Below are positions 1-9,343 of a DNA stretch of 42,042 nt, piece after piece. Every line of letters starts with the position of its first letter. Within the stretch, counting starts at the first letter, position 1. A model generated the notes under the pieces. It saw nothing but the letters and a program-made list of their open reading frames with translations. It made no database searches and was not told the DNA's origin. Both the position numbers and the translations under genes were made by a program. Origin of the DNA: Candidatus Poribacteria bacterium (GTDB taxonomy: Bacteria > Poribacteria > WGA-4E > WGA-3G); assembly GCA_028824685.1 (NCBI GenBank), contig JAPPCZ010000074.1, forward strand, positions 1-42,042. The letters run 5' to 3'.

Positions 1-49
1 GTCCCTACCAAATCAACGCTATGAATGCCTTTTTGGCATTCAGCGGGAC
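1..49. other. Nested stem-loop at window edge
   Basis: An 8-bp stem TGAATGCC/GGCATTCA with a T5 loop lies at 22-42. It is enclosed by CGC/GCG and by GTCCC (1-5) pairing with GGGAC (45-49). It lies downstream of the leftward lipoprotein gene ending at 151, so it could be a 3' hairpin of that transcript, but no T-tract follows on either strand. It could also be the edge of a larger element cut by the window. Confidence 0.35.
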
Positions 50-150
50 TGAAGATCGCTTAAAATGTTCCGAATATGCATAATGAAAATTACCGAATTA
101 AAAATTAATCTTCATACAGATTGTGCAACAAGGTGGCAACTTAGGTATCC

Positions 151-2229
151 TTATTCAGATTCTACAACCTCATATTTTAGAATTGTTCCACCTTGTCCTG
201 TGACTAAACCACTGTGAGGACTGCTCATGTGGATTGATGTCAAATCTGTTTGCGTATCAGTACGTTGTGGTCTCCAGTTTTCACCACCATCGTTAGTATG
301 TAGGATTAGCCCGTTTTTTCCAACAATCCATCCTTCGTCTTTAGAAATAAAAAATATATCGTAAAGGAAATTTTGGGTGTGAGTCTCTTGACGAGACCAA
401 CTTTTTCCACCATCCTTCGTGTTAAAAATAAATCCATCTTCACCGACAACCCACCCTATTTGTGGAGAAACAAAATAGACCGCATTTAACCAGATATTTG
501 TGCTTCTATCCATTTTTGTGAGTTGACGCGTTAGTGTTGAAAGTTGCCACCGATTACCGCCATCAACTGTATATAGCAGTGTTCCAAAAGGCCCAACAAC
601 CCATCCTTCTTTTTTTGACGTAAAATGAATATCAAATAGGTTATAAGGAACACCGCTTTGTTGCCGAGACCATGTCTTGCCACCGTCGGAAGTGTGGACA
701 ATTTCGCCAGCGCTCCCCACACACCAACCAGTTTCTTCATCTATAAAGAAAACAGCGAGTAGGTCTTGTGTCGTATTTGAGGTTTGTTGCTGCCAAACTA
801 CCCCGCCATTTGTGGTATGTAAAATAACACCTGATTCCGCTACTGCCCACCCTTTTTGCGTTGAGACAAAATGTGTAGCACCGAAGCATTCAGCAGTACG
901 GCTATCTTGTGCTTGCCACTCTGTTCCACCATCGTGGGTTTGTAGAATCGTGCCGCGGTCACCGACAACAAACCCCTTATCCTTCCCGACTATACAAACA
1001 TCAAAGAGTAGGTGCGTTGGACTCGATTGTGCTCTCCACGTAACGCCACCGTTACGCGTGTGTAGAATCGTGCCGTTTTCACCAACAACCCAACCGACTC
1101 TTTTAGAGACGAAGTCAAGACCTAATAAGAGACCGTCAGCACTGTTATGGAAACGGGGACCGCCACGCTGATGTTTCCATACGCTGCTACCATCTTTCTT
1201 GATTCCAGTCGTAGTCCGAAGGATGACACCTAAATCCCCAACAATCCAACCGTGCTGATAGTCTGCAAAGTCAACATCGTAGAGTGTAAATGTATGTAAA
1301 GGTTCTTTGCCGAGATATTCTGGTTGACCGTATTCTTCTTTGTGACGTTTGTTACTTCCATCAGTGACAGAATTCCACGTTTTGCCTCCATTAATTGTAA
1401 CATAGAGACTGCGTTTATCCCCTACGACCCATCCTGTCGTCTTATCAACGAAATGCAAACCAAACAGTGCTTGTTTTGTTGAGAATTGTTCATTCCATGT
1501 CTGTCCACCATCCGTGGTGTGGTAGATATACCCTGAGTTTTCAGTGTCGTTAGGCGTGCTGTAGGTAATGATCCAACCGTGAAAATTGTCGGCAAAATAG
1601 ATGTCCTTTAATGATTTTTCTCCAAAGATACTTCCATCGACTTTTTGAAATGTTTTTCCGCCATCGGTTGTTTTGAGTAGGGTTCCCCAATCACCGACTA
1701 TCCAACCTATGCTTTTGCCCAAATATAGACTATGCAGATTGTATTCAGTGTCTGTTTCAACTTGTTTCCAACTCTTTCCGCCATCCGTTGTATGTATAAT
1801 AACGCCAGATTCCCCTACACACCACCCTTCGGATGCGTTGCGAAAATACACTTTTTTTAACGGTTTTCCAAAAATACCGCTATTTTGTCTATGCCAATTC
1901 TCACCACTGTCTGCAGTGTGGAGAATAATGCTTTCTGCTCCTTCAGTATAGGATCGGTCTGTTCCATCGTCAGCCGCAGCAGTATGACCAGAAAACACGC
2001 CTACCGAATTCCCGACTGCCCATCCGTGCGTTTGAGAAATAAAATGTACACCGTATAGGTGTGCGCTCCAATTTCCCTTCAGGACGGTTTTCCACACGCC
2101 CCTCGTATTTTGGGGTGTGCTTGAACAACCGAGGAAACATAAAATTGTAATAAGGTTTAAGAAAAACAGATATGAAAGTGTTCGAATTCCGCATCTATTA
2201 TTTATTCTCAAAAAGGACTTCGCTGACAT
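151..2229 (-). CDS. Ycf48-like beta-propeller lipoprotein
   Basis: The predicted product is a lipid-anchored, extracytoplasmic protein of 692 residues. A hydrophobic segment (residues 17-34) ends in the lipobox LCFLGC, making C35 the likely lipidated cysteine. The rest is about 13 repeats built on GW-x-VG-x-x-G-x-I-x-HT-x-DGG-x-x-W, the BNR/Ycf48 (HCF136-like) signature that folds into beta-propellers. Plant and cyanobacterial Ycf48 assists photosystem II assembly. Nothing photosynthetic is present here, so the role is more likely binding or scaffolding at the cell surface. The ATG at 2229 is chosen because GAGG lies 8 nt upstream; an in-frame ATG at 2250 has a poorer site. The start overlaps the 3' end of dapB by 32 bp, suggesting translational coupling. 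The family call is firm, the function unknown. Confidence 0.85.
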   Translation of the reverse strand: MSAKSFLRINNRCGIRTLSYLFFLNLITILCFLGCSSTPQNTRGVWKTVLKGNWSAHLYGVHFISQTHGWAVGNSVGVFSGHTAAADDGTDRSYTEGAESIILHTADSGENWHRQNSGIFGKPLKKVYFRNASEGWCVGESGVIIHTTDGGKSWKQVETDTEYNLHSLYLGKSIGWIVGDWGTLLKTTDGGKTFQKVDGSIFGEKSLKDIYFADNFHGWIITYSTPNDTENSGYIYHTTDGGQTWNEQFSTKQALFGLHFVDKTTGWVVGDKRSLYVTINGGKTWNSVTDGSNKRHKEEYGQPEYLGKEPLHTFTLYDVDFADYQHGWIVGDLGVILRTTTGIKKDGSSVWKHQRGGPRFHNSADGLLLGLDFVSKRVGWVVGENGTILHTRNGGVTWRAQSSPTHLLFDVCIVGKDKGFVVGDRGTILQTHDGGTEWQAQDSRTAECFGATHFVSTQKGWAVAESGVILHTTNGGVVWQQQTSNTTQDLLAVFFIDEETGWCVGSAGEIVHTSDGGKTWSRQQSGVPYNLFDIHFTSKKEGWVVGPFGTLLYTVDGGNRWQLSTLTRQLTKMDRSTNIWLNAVYFVSPQIGWVVGEDGFIFNTKDGGKSWSRQETHTQNFLYDIFFISKDEGWIVGKNGLILHTNDGGENWRPQRTDTQTDLTSIHMSSPHSGLVTGQGGTILKYEVVESE

Positions 2230-3004
2230 CGTGTAATCCTCGGGGGGCATTTACCACCCATCTCGCCGCTCGGATAGCACCTTTTGCAAAAGCTTCAGGG
2301 CTATGTGCGCGGTGCACTACACTTAACGTTTCACCTTCAGTCGCAAACATGACAGTATGGTCACCAGCAATATCCCCACCGCGAATCGCATGAATTCCGA
2401 TCTGTTTCTCCGGACGCGGTCCAATTATACCGTGCCGACCATAGACACCAACTTCATCCAAATCACGTCCGACAGCATCGGCAACCGTCTCTGCTAATCG
2501 GAGTGCGGTGCCACTGGGTGCATCTGCTTTATGGTTATGATGTGCTTCTATTATTTCTATATCATAGTCATCGCCAAGTGCTTTCGCAATTAATTCCAGT
2601 GCTTGGATCATCACATTAACGCCAAGACTCATGTTTGGCGCCATCACACATCGAATCTTTGATGCAAGTTCTTGGACTTCAGCTAACTCATCAGGACTAA
2701 ATCCAGTTGTTGCAATTATCATCGCTTTATCAGCATCTACAACTTGCCGTAGATGCTGTAATGTGGCATCTGGTTTGGAGAATTCAATCACAACATCCGC
2801 GCTTGCAATAACATCTTTTAGTTCGCTACTAATTGCCACGCCAAGTTCACCGATACCCGCAATTACACCGACATCGCTCCCTATTTCTGGATGAGATGGA
2901 AATTCAATTGCTCCTACAAGTTCCATATCATTTTGTTGTGCAACGCCTTGAGTAATGAGTCTCCCCATACGTCCGCATGCGCCATTCACTACTACATGAA
3001 TCAT
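2198..3004 (-). CDS. dapB: 4-hydroxy-tetrahydrodipicolinate reductase
   Basis: DapB reduces 4-hydroxy-tetrahydrodipicolinate with NAD(P)H in the cytoplasmic diaminopimelate/lysine pathway. The 268-residue length is normal for the family. The N-terminal dinucleotide motif G-A-C-G-R-M-G spans residues 8-14. The signature E-A-H-H-N-H-K-A-D-A-P-S-G-T-A begins at E153 and holds the catalytic H155/H156 and K159. The start ATG has AAGGA about 9 nt upstream, and an extended -10 promoter lies at 3088-3096. The neighbour downstream is the Ycf48-like lipoprotein gene, whose start overlaps this stop; there is no other lysine gene nearby. All key residues are intact. Confidence 0.96.
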   Translation of the reverse strand: MIHVVVNGACGRMGRLITQGVAQQNDMELVGAIEFPSHPEIGSDVGVIAGIGELGVAISSELKDVIASADVVIEFSKPDATLQHLRQVVDADKAMIIATTGFSPDELAEVQELASKIRCVMAPNMSLGVNVMIQALELIAKALGDDYDIEIIEAHHNHKADAPSGTALRLAETVADAVGRDLDEVGVYGRHGIIGPRPEKQIGIHAIRGGDIAGDHTVMFATEGETLSVVHRAHSPEAFAKGAIRAARWVVNAPRGLHDVSEVLFENK

Positions 3005-3087
3005 TATTTTTTGTCCTTATTGCTATTTTTTATTATGAAGCATTGAGTTGTTATGTTACCTCTCAAAGCATTAATTTCTTTTTATTT

Positions 3088-3096
3088 AGTATATCA
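3088..3096 (-). promoter_or_regulatory. Extended -10 promoter for dapB
   Basis: On the minus strand the sequence TGATATACT is an exact extended -10 (TG-n-TATACT). No good -35 is seen at 17 nt. It would start transcription about 80 nt upstream of dapB, in the 179-nt gap after lipA. Confidence 0.5.
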
Positions 3097-3183
3097 TATT
3101 CAATGAAAAATCGCATAAATTAATATCTATAGTATGATAGACAATCTCGAAATGTTCTTGTAGGAGGGTTTTGTTAGTACGAA

Positions 3184-4083
3184 CTATAACAAGCTGGATA
3201 ATTCTGCTTGTTCACCTGCGTGATAGGAACTGCGGACTAATGGTCCGGATTCAACATGCCGAAAGCCCATCTCAATGCCAGCCTCTTTGATTTCATCAAA
3301 TTCCTCTGGTGTATAGTAACGTTGAATTGGCAAGTGACGTGAAGAAGGTGAGAGATATTGTCCAATTGTGAGAATATCGCAGCCTGTATCCCGAATGTCT
3401 TGCATTGTTTCTAAGAGTTCAATTACCGTTTCGCCTAATCCCACCATTAGACCAGACTTCGTGAGCATATCAGGATTTAGTTTTTTGCCGATTTTGAGAA
3501 GTGAAAGTGTTTGTTGATAATTTGCATAAGGACGCGCGCGACGATAAAGACGTTGGACTGTTTCTGTATTGTGATTTAACACCTCTGGCACCGCTTCAAC
3601 AATAACTTTAAGGGCGTCCCAATTGCCTTCAAGATCAGGTATAAGAACTTCTATAGTACAACCAGGACGGTGTTTCCGCGCTTCGGTAATGCAGTCTGCG
3701 AATATACCCGCACCTCCATCCGATAAATCGTCTCGGTTAACAGAGGTAATCACAACATGGTTTAGCTTCAAGTGTGCCACAGCCTTACCCAGTCTTCGCG
3801 GCTCATCTGTATCTACGATTCCCGGTGTGCCTTTCTTCACAGCACAGAACATGCACCGTCGTGTACAAACATCTCCCAATATCATAAATGTGGCAGTGCG
3901 ACTGTTCCAGCATTCACCGATATTGGGACAACGTGCCTCTTCACAGACAGTGTGAAGATCAAGATCACGCATTAATTTTTTAAGTTCAGCGTAGTTGCCA
4001 CCGCCAGGTATACGTGCCTTAATCCATGAGGGATGTCTACGTTGTGGGGTATCAGGGGTAAGTATCGGAAGGGGTTTGATCAT
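3184..4083 (-). CDS. lipA: Lipoyl synthase
   Basis: LipA is a radical-SAM enzyme that inserts two sulfurs into protein-bound octanoyl groups to make lipoate. With the ATG at 4083 the protein has 299 residues, the usual size. The auxiliary cluster motif C-x4-C-x5-C is C47/C52/C58 and the radical-SAM motif C-x3-C-x2-C is C73/C77/C80. The conserved C-terminal RSSYHA follows, supplying the serine ligand of the auxiliary cluster. The open frame extends upstream to 4152, but that start lies inside tRNA-Sec and is rejected; ATGs at 4095 and 4101 are alternatives. A GGAA lies about 6 nt before 4083. The gene starts 40 nt after the tRNA 3' end, so the two probably share a transcript with selB. Confidence 0.95.
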   Translation of the reverse strand: MIKPLPILTPDTPQRRHPSWIKARIPGGGNYAELKKLMRDLDLHTVCEEARCPNIGECWNSRTATFMILGDVCTRRCMFCAVKKGTPGIVDTDEPRRLGKAVAHLKLNHVVITSVNRDDLSDGGAGIFADCITEARKHRPGCTIEVLIPDLEGNWDALKVIVEAVPEVLNHNTETVQRLYRRARPYANYQQTLSLLKIGKKLNPDMLTKSGLMVGLGETVIELLETMQDIRDTGCDILTIGQYLSPSSRHLPIQRYYTPEEFDEIKEAGIEMGFRHVESGPLVRSSYHAGEQAELSSLL

Positions 4084-4123
4084 ATCGTTTTCCATTATCA
4101 TGGGAGACAAAAAATGGATAAAA

Positions 4124-4217
4124 TGGCGGGAGAGGGTGGGAGTCGAACCCACCTATCCACTTGCATGGACAAGCCGGTTTTGAAGACCGGTAGGGCCACC
4201 GGACCCTATCCTCCCCC
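4124..4217 (-). tRNA. selC: tRNA-Sec, anticodon TCA
   Basis: The 94-nt minus-strand sequence folds as a bacterial selenocysteine tRNA. The 8-bp acceptor pairs GGGGGAGG with CCTCTCCC, including one G-U pair. The T stem is 5 bp (GTGGG/CCCAC around TTCGACT), the 8/5 arrangement typical of bacterial tRNA-Sec. The anticodon arm is CCGGT-CTTCAAA-ACCGG with TCA in the loop. A long variable arm contains TCCA/TGGA. The discriminator is G73 and CCA is encoded. It lies 22 nt after the selB stop and 40 nt before lipA, on the same strand. It is the specific partner of SelB for reading UGA as selenocysteine. An ordinary suppressor tRNA is unlikely given the long variable arm and the neighbour. Confidence 0.96.
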
Positions 4218-4239
4218 ATAAAAACAACTTATGATTCTC

Positions 4240-6168
4240 TTACCTTGATGACAATCTACGGATGTTTCCATCTCGAATTGTAACATTTTGCGTGTCACAG
4301 TACTCAAGAAAAGGCACAGCATATTTTCTTGAAGTTTGCGCCAGTTCACGAAACTCGCCAACCGTTATTGTCCCATTTTCCCGGAGATAATTGGTTAATA
4401 ATTCTTTTATCTCTTCAAAGACCTCTTTGTGGATAAAGAAATTATCAGCCGCTTTGATAAATTGTCCAAGGTTTAGTAGCGCGAAAAAAGTGGACTCTAT
4501 TATTTGTGGTGTATATTCAGGAAGTAACGTTTTCAGTTCATTTAGTCCGGGTGTATTAATTCCTGCATCTAAAAATAGTTTTTCAAGTGTTTCTTTTGCT
4601 GTCGACTCCTCTTCAGAGAATTGAATTTCATGTGAGGCTAATCGCAGCAGATTTCCATCCTTAACTAATTGCTTCGTTTTAATCAGTTGATTCGTGAGTT
4701 TTTCAAAACCTATCTCATCAAGTCCAAGTTCACGGCTTAATTGCGATGCGTTCTGTCCAGCGAGGAGCGGTTCTTTTTCGTGAAATTCCGACAACACCTT
4801 TAAAAGTCTCTCTGTAAGTTCTGCAGTACGCGCAGCATCTGAAACAAGAGGTGTTCTACCTGATGTATCCCATCGCACAATTTTTTCTTCGGATGCTAAG
4901 GTCTCCAATATGTTTCCGACTTCCGCTCGTGAATACGGCATATAATAATAGAGAAACGATTCAGCAACACACAGTGTAGGGCTATTTTCTAATACGGCAT
5001 TTACAACTTGTGTATCGTCCGCTTCTTCCCACTGTGCCAAGGTTGTAATGGTTTCTTGTGTAAAACGTTTATGTTTCGGAGCGAACGGGTTAATAACTTC
5101 CCCGCCACCAACAGTATGTTGTGCAGAAAAATCGCGCAAAATGATACGGTCGCCTCTAAAAGTTAAAATCGGCTGCTCCAAACGAAGTTGGACTTGTACC
5201 CTGTCCCCAGGTAGGATTGCTTCGTCAACCAATAGAATCAACCGACAAAATATCTCGCGTGTCCCAAGATAAGCACGAAAACGTCCCCAATGCTCAAGCA
5301 TTCTCGGAAATGAGGATAAAACTTGCAGCGACACGTCAATATTATCGGTAACCTGTGAGTATTCAATAGGGCATAACACATCGCCACGTTGAATATTATT
5401 TGCAGTCGTGCCAGATAGATTAAGTGCAGTTCTTTGTCCAGCTTGGGCGACATCTGCATGTTCGTTATGTACCTGTATACCTCGCACCCGCACCACATCA
5501 CCTTGCGGCAGTATAACCATCCTTTGATCCCGATTTACTGAACCACCAATGAGCGTGCCTGTCACAACGACTCCAAAACCTTGAACTGTAAAAACACGAT
5601 CCACATATAGCCGCGGAATTCCATCATGTTCTTGTGCTTTCGTTGCTAAGTCAACTTGCTCCACAATCATCTGCTTTAAGGCGTCGATCCCTTCACCAGT
5701 TATAGATGAAACGCTAACCGAAGGAATCCCTTCAAGTGATGTGCCGACCAGCATCTCTTGGGTCATTTCTGTTGCTTCTTCCAACTCTTCGCGGGTTGCT
5801 AAATCCGACTTTGTCATCACAATTATACCGTTTGAGATGCCGAGCAGATCTAAAATCGCCAAGTGTTCAAGCGTCTGTTCTTGCACACCTTCCTTGGCAT
5901 CAACAACAAAAAGCACAATATCCATCCCGTAAGCACCAGACAACATGTGGCGGATGAATTTCTCGTGCCCGGGCACATCAACAATCCCAGCGCGTGAATT
6001 ATCAGGGAGGTCAAAATAAGCGAAGCCTAATTCAATTGATAAGCCTCGCTCGCGTTCCTCCTTGAGCCGATCTGTTTCAATGCCGGTGAGTGTGCCAACC
6101 AGGGCAGTTTTTCCATGGTCAACATGCCCCGCTGTACCGATAATAAGGTGTCGTCTATCTTGATACAT
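4240..6168 (-). CDS. selB: Selenocysteine-specific elongation factor SelB
   Basis: SelB delivers Sec-tRNA to in-frame UGA codons by binding the SECIS hairpin in selenoprotein mRNAs. The 642-residue protein begins with an EF-Tu-like GTPase: G1 GHVDHGKT at 14-21, G3 DVPGH at 64-68, and TKSD at 119-122. Two beta-barrel domains follow, then a long C-terminal region from about residue 350 that corresponds to the mRNA-binding winged-helix repeats. Length and layout fit SelB rather than EF-Tu or CysN. Its ATG overlaps the stop of the upstream signal peptidase gene by 1 nt (TGATG), suggesting coupled translation. tRNA-Sec follows immediately. selA and selD are not in this window. Confidence 0.95.
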   Translation of the reverse strand: MYQDRRHLIIGTAGHVDHGKTALVGTLTGIETDRLKEERERGLSIELGFAYFDLPDNSRAGIVDVPGHEKFIRHMLSGAYGMDIVLFVVDAKEGVQEQTLEHLAILDLLGISNGIIVMTKSDLATREELEEATEMTQEMLVGTSLEGIPSVSVSSITGEGIDALKQMIVEQVDLATKAQEHDGIPRLYVDRVFTVQGFGVVVTGTLIGGSVNRDQRMVILPQGDVVRVRGIQVHNEHADVAQAGQRTALNLSGTTANNIQRGDVLCPIEYSQVTDNIDVSLQVLSSFPRMLEHWGRFRAYLGTREIFCRLILLVDEAILPGDRVQVQLRLEQPILTFRGDRIILRDFSAQHTVGGGEVINPFAPKHKRFTQETITTLAQWEEADDTQVVNAVLENSPTLCVAESFLYYYMPYSRAEVGNILETLASEEKIVRWDTSGRTPLVSDAARTAELTERLLKVLSEFHEKEPLLAGQNASQLSRELGLDEIGFEKLTNQLIKTKQLVKDGNLLRLASHEIQFSEEESTAKETLEKLFLDAGINTPGLNELKTLLPEYTPQIIESTFFALLNLGQFIKAADNFFIHKEVFEEIKELLTNYLRENGTITVGEFRELAQTSRKYAVPFLEYCDTQNVTIRDGNIRRLSSR

Positions 6169-6977
6169 CAGTTGAATCCATGTTGTGAGTGAATCAGTTT
6201 ACCGATTCGATTGAATCGTATATTGCCGATTATCTTCCACACCTCCCATATTTTTACATTCTCATTTTTACACTCTACATGCCGATCCTTATCGTTGCAG
6301 AAAGACCAGTATACCATGAAGGCTTGTCCTTTGATCCTATCAACAGGTACAGGTCCCCATGTGCGGCTATCTTGACTATTATTACGGTTATCCCCTATCG
6401 CAAAAACGTGCCTTTTTGGGACGGTAAAAGGTTTTCCTTCAGGAAATTCTCGCTTAAATTGACTGTCTGTCTTGGTATAATCATGATATAATTCGTTTCC
6501 CCTCATATATTCTTGCATTTGCCGGAAGGGCGGAAAATCGTTCCGTCTTGAGAAATGCCCACCCACGTGCTTGGTGTAAGCACTATCATCAACCGCTTTA
6601 CCGTTGACATATAGCGTTTTGCCTTCTGTGTGAACCGTATCACCTTCAATGGCTACAATACGCTTAATGAAATTACGATCTTCTTCATGAGGTGGAATAA
6701 AAACGAATACGTCTCCACGCGCAGGTTTATGAAAATCAAAGACTCTAATATCCGTCCCAGGAATTTTGAACCCGTAGATAAACTTGCATACCAGAATTCG
6801 GTCTCCGACAAGCAGTGTATCCTCCATGGAACCGGATGGTATTTTAAATGCTTCTACAACAAAGGGGCGTATAAAGCCAAAAACAAGAATAAGTGCAACG
6901 ACAATAACTTGGGTATATTCCCAGAAAACCGTTTTTCTAAATTTTTGCCATTTTGATAATTGAACATCAGTGCTCAT
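6168..6977 (-). CDS. lepB: Signal peptidase I (copy 1)
   Basis: Type I signal peptidases cleave secretory signal peptides on the outer face of the inner membrane using a Ser/Lys dyad. The 269-residue protein has a basic N-terminus, one membrane segment (about 22-42), box B IPSGSM with catalytic S50, and box D RNFIKRIVAIEGD with K105. The GDNR-x-x-SxDSR box E is present (GDNRNNSQDSRTWG). It is a close paralogue of the next gene upstream (7058-7810) over the whole catalytic core. The gap to that gene is 80 nt, and the stop overlaps the selB start. Confidence 0.95.
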   Translation of the reverse strand: MSTDVQLSKWQKFRKTVFWEYTQVIVVALILVFGFIRPFVVEAFKIPSGSMEDTLLVGDRILVCKFIYGFKIPGTDIRVFDFHKPARGDVFVFIPPHEEDRNFIKRIVAIEGDTVHTEGKTLYVNGKAVDDSAYTKHVGGHFSRRNDFPPFRQMQEYMRGNELYHDYTKTDSQFKREFPEGKPFTVPKRHVFAIGDNRNNSQDSRTWGPVPVDRIKGQAFMVYWSFCNDKDRHVECKNENVKIWEVWKIIGNIRFNRIGKLIHSQHGFN

Positions 6978-7057
6978 GAAGTTTGAAAACCGCTGTAATA
7001 AAACGGTATCCCTTTCTTTTAGATGATTATATTTTTTGAATTAGATTTTTCAAATCT

Positions 7058-7810
7058 TTAACGGATGTGTTTACCGATACGATTTAAACGTATATTGCTG
7101 GCTATCTTCCATACCTCCCACAATTTTGTAGGTCGGTTATCAATTGACCACATAATCATAAATGCTTGTCCTTTTATATCATCAACATCCACAGGTCCCC
7201 ACGCGCGGCTATCACTACTTTGGTCACGGTTGTCTCCCATCGCAAAGACCATGCCTTTCGGAACCGTGAAAGGTTTACCTTCTGGAAATTTGTGTCTGAA
7301 TCGACTTTGCGGCAAGGTAAAATCGGTATATGTTTCATCTTGAGGAAGATATTCAGGATTTCGGAATGGCGGAAAATCTTCTCTAAAACTACTATAGGGT
7401 AGGTGTTTCGTGTAACTTTGCTCGTCAACCTGCCGACCATTTACATAGAGTGTTTCGCCTTCAGTGTAAACCGTATCCCCTTCTACAGCAACAATCCGCT
7501 TAATGAAATTACGTTCATCATGCGGTGGGATGAAAACAAACACATCGCCACGGGCAGGTTTGTGAAAATCAAAAACCTTTAAATCTGTTCCTGGAATTTT
7601 AAAGCCGTACATAAACTTACAAACCAAAATCCTATCGCCAGTGAGGAGCGTGTCTTCCATTGAACCAGACGAAATTAAATACGCATCAACTATAAATGGA
7701 CGAAAGAATCCAAAAACGAAAATAAGCGTAAATATAATGCCTTTAAATTGTTGCACCCTGGATAATTTGGACTTGGCTGACTGAGTTTTATTGTGTAATT
7801 TATATTTCAT
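7058..7810 (-). CDS. lepB: Signal peptidase I (copy 2)
   Basis: This is a second, intact type I signal peptidase of 250 residues. It has a single N-terminal membrane segment (about 24-42), box B with catalytic S50 (ISSGSM), box D with K104 (NFIKRIVAVEGD) and box E GDNRDQSSDSRAWG. It matches copy 1 almost without gaps across the core but differs in the loop after residue 130 and at the C-terminus, so it is an older tandem duplicate rather than a fresh one. Both dyads are intact, so both enzymes may be active with different substrate preferences. It starts 28 nt after the beta-helix gene stops. Confidence 0.94.
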   Translation of the reverse strand: MKYKLHNKTQSAKSKLSRVQQFKGIIFTLIFVFGFFRPFIVDAYLISSGSMEDTLLTGDRILVCKFMYGFKIPGTDLKVFDFHKPARGDVFVFIPPHDERNFIKRIVAVEGDTVYTEGETLYVNGRQVDEQSYTKHLPYSSFREDFPPFRNPEYLPQDETYTDFTLPQSRFRHKFPEGKPFTVPKGMVFAMGDNRDQSSDSRAWGPVDVDDIKGQAFMIMWSIDNRPTKLWEVWKIASNIRLNRIGKHIR

Positions 7811-7838
7811 AATGAATATCTGATCAATGTATCCTTCG

Positions 7839-9293
7839 TTAATAGATTGAAGCGATACGCTGTTTACGTTTTAAGTCTGCCCACTTTACCAATTGTTTTC
7901 CACGATGTGATACAGAACGTGGTTCTTGCTCTTTGTTTTCTTGCTGATTATTTTCTTCAAGTTCATCCTGTTTAAGTTCAATTGGTTCTTGATCTTCTGG
8001 GTCACGTACACCCATTCCAGCAGCCGGACTATTTGGCTGAAGAGCATAATCACCAGCCTTTGCATTTACAAACAGAGGATCAGCATCAATGTTGTCCTCA
8101 TATCTAAATAATCTCCCATCAGGTTTACGTTCAATTCCATCAAGTCCATCTTTAATATTGCACGACTTAATGGTTAGAATTCCCCATGCAAATACTTCAG
8201 CATGTGTGCCATCAGATGTATTGTCCCATACGATCGAATTGGTCATGTTAAGATGGCCTCGGTCAGTGACATAAATGCCACCACCCTTGTTTCCTGCAGA
8301 GTTTTGTGTAATTGTACAATGCTTGACAAATGCATCGCCAAATCTTGTGAGATCCCAAATCCCTCCTCCATTCTTCAAAGCAGTATTGTTTGCAATTACA
8401 CAATCCGTGGCATATAATGACGAAGTTGGACTGCAGAATACACCACCACCATCTTCCGCTGTATTCTTATCTATAATTGAATTTTTAATTCTTATTCGAG
8501 AATATTCGCTACATTTTAAACCACCGCCAGAATTCTGGGTAATTCGGCTATCTGTTATTTCCGCTGAAGTAAAAGAAATAACACTTATACCTCGTCCACC
8601 ATTATTCGAAACAGTGCAATTAACTATAATTGCACCATCGTCCAGGCAGGAAATCCCGATACCAGTATTGTTAGAAATTGTACAACTCTTTATAGTTGGC
8701 CTTTTAATAAAAGTTTCTTCCATATTAATACCATCCTGGATAAATCCATCCCGAATATCACTAATAAGGACATCAATTCCACTAATGGCTACACCTACAC
8801 CAATATTATGTGAGATTATACTGTCTAATATGATTAGATCGGAATTGATACAATGAATCCCAAGTGTCAGATTATCCTTAACCACACAATTTTTAATCGT
8901 AGGTGAGGCAGAAATAAGAGTGATTGCTCCACCAGATTGATGCGATCCGTTGGTAATAGTAAATCCATCTAATACCGATTCGTTTGTTTCCCCATTGTGA
9001 AAATAGAAACCTCTGGTTCCAAACTTTTTCTCACAGTCAATAATCGTTGCCTCAGCACCATTGCGAGATTTAAGCGTAATCCGTTTTCCCTTAAAATCAA
9101 TGTTCACATTTCCTTCACCTGTGTAGACTCCATCATCTACCAAAACTGTGTCACCATTTTGTGCTATATCAATACCAGCTTGAATTGTCGGTTGATCTGC
9201 AGGAACGTTTATCGTAGCTGCATAAGTAAGTGGACTTACCAAGAGATAGAAAACAACAAATGTCAAATTGGAATACATACTAATTTGTTTCAT
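7839..9293 (-). CDS. Secreted right-handed beta-helix protein
   Basis: The 484-residue product has an N-terminal signal peptide (residues 1 to about 25, ending near YAA) and then a run of parallel beta-helix (PbH1) repeats, recognisable by phrases such as ITNGSHQSGGAI, NTGIGISCLDDGAI and NNTALKNGGGIWD. The opening, INVPADQPTIQAGIDIAQNGDTVLV, is typical of pectate-lyase-like beta-helix proteins whose specific substrate is usually unknown. The last 60 residues are charged and rich in Glu, Gln and Lys. No catalytic residues can be assigned. AGGAGG lies 6 nt before the ATG. It sits between lepA and the two signal peptidase genes and should itself be a signal peptidase substrate. Confidence 0.82.
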   Translation of the reverse strand: MKQISMYSNLTFVVFYLLVSPLTYAATINVPADQPTIQAGIDIAQNGDTVLVDDGVYTGEGNVNIDFKGKRITLKSRNGAEATIIDCEKKFGTRGFYFHNGETNESVLDGFTITNGSHQSGGAITLISASPTIKNCVVKDNLTLGIHCINSDLIILDSIISHNIGVGVAISGIDVLISDIRDGFIQDGINMEETFIKRPTIKSCTISNNTGIGISCLDDGAIIVNCTVSNNGGRGISVISFTSAEITDSRITQNSGGGLKCSEYSRIRIKNSIIDKNTAEDGGGVFCSPTSSLYATDCVIANNTALKNGGGIWDLTRFGDAFVKHCTITQNSAGNKGGGIYVTDRGHLNMTNSIVWDNTSDGTHAEVFAWGILTIKSCNIKDGLDGIERKPDGRLFRYEDNIDADPLFVNAKAGDYALQPNSPAAGMGVRDPEDQEPIELKQDELEENNQQENKEQEPRSVSHRGKQLVKWADLKRKQRIASIY

Positions 9294-9343
9294 GTCTGTC
9301 CTCCTACGGATAGGTATAATCCTACTTTCTTACGTGTTTTGTA

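Noticed and set aside
677..1171. 164-codon plus-strand frame opposite the Ycf48-like gene
   Set aside because: It is an antisense shadow of the repeat protein; its periodic Pro/Cys/Val composition mirrors the repeats.
4084..4152. N-terminal extension of lipA reaching 4152
   Set aside because: The extension lies partly inside tRNA-Sec, and lipoyl synthases start near the 4083 ATG.
8275..8856. 193-codon plus-strand frame
   Set aside because: Antisense to the beta-helix repeats and without ribosome site; the minus-strand gene has a signal peptide and a good AGGAGG.
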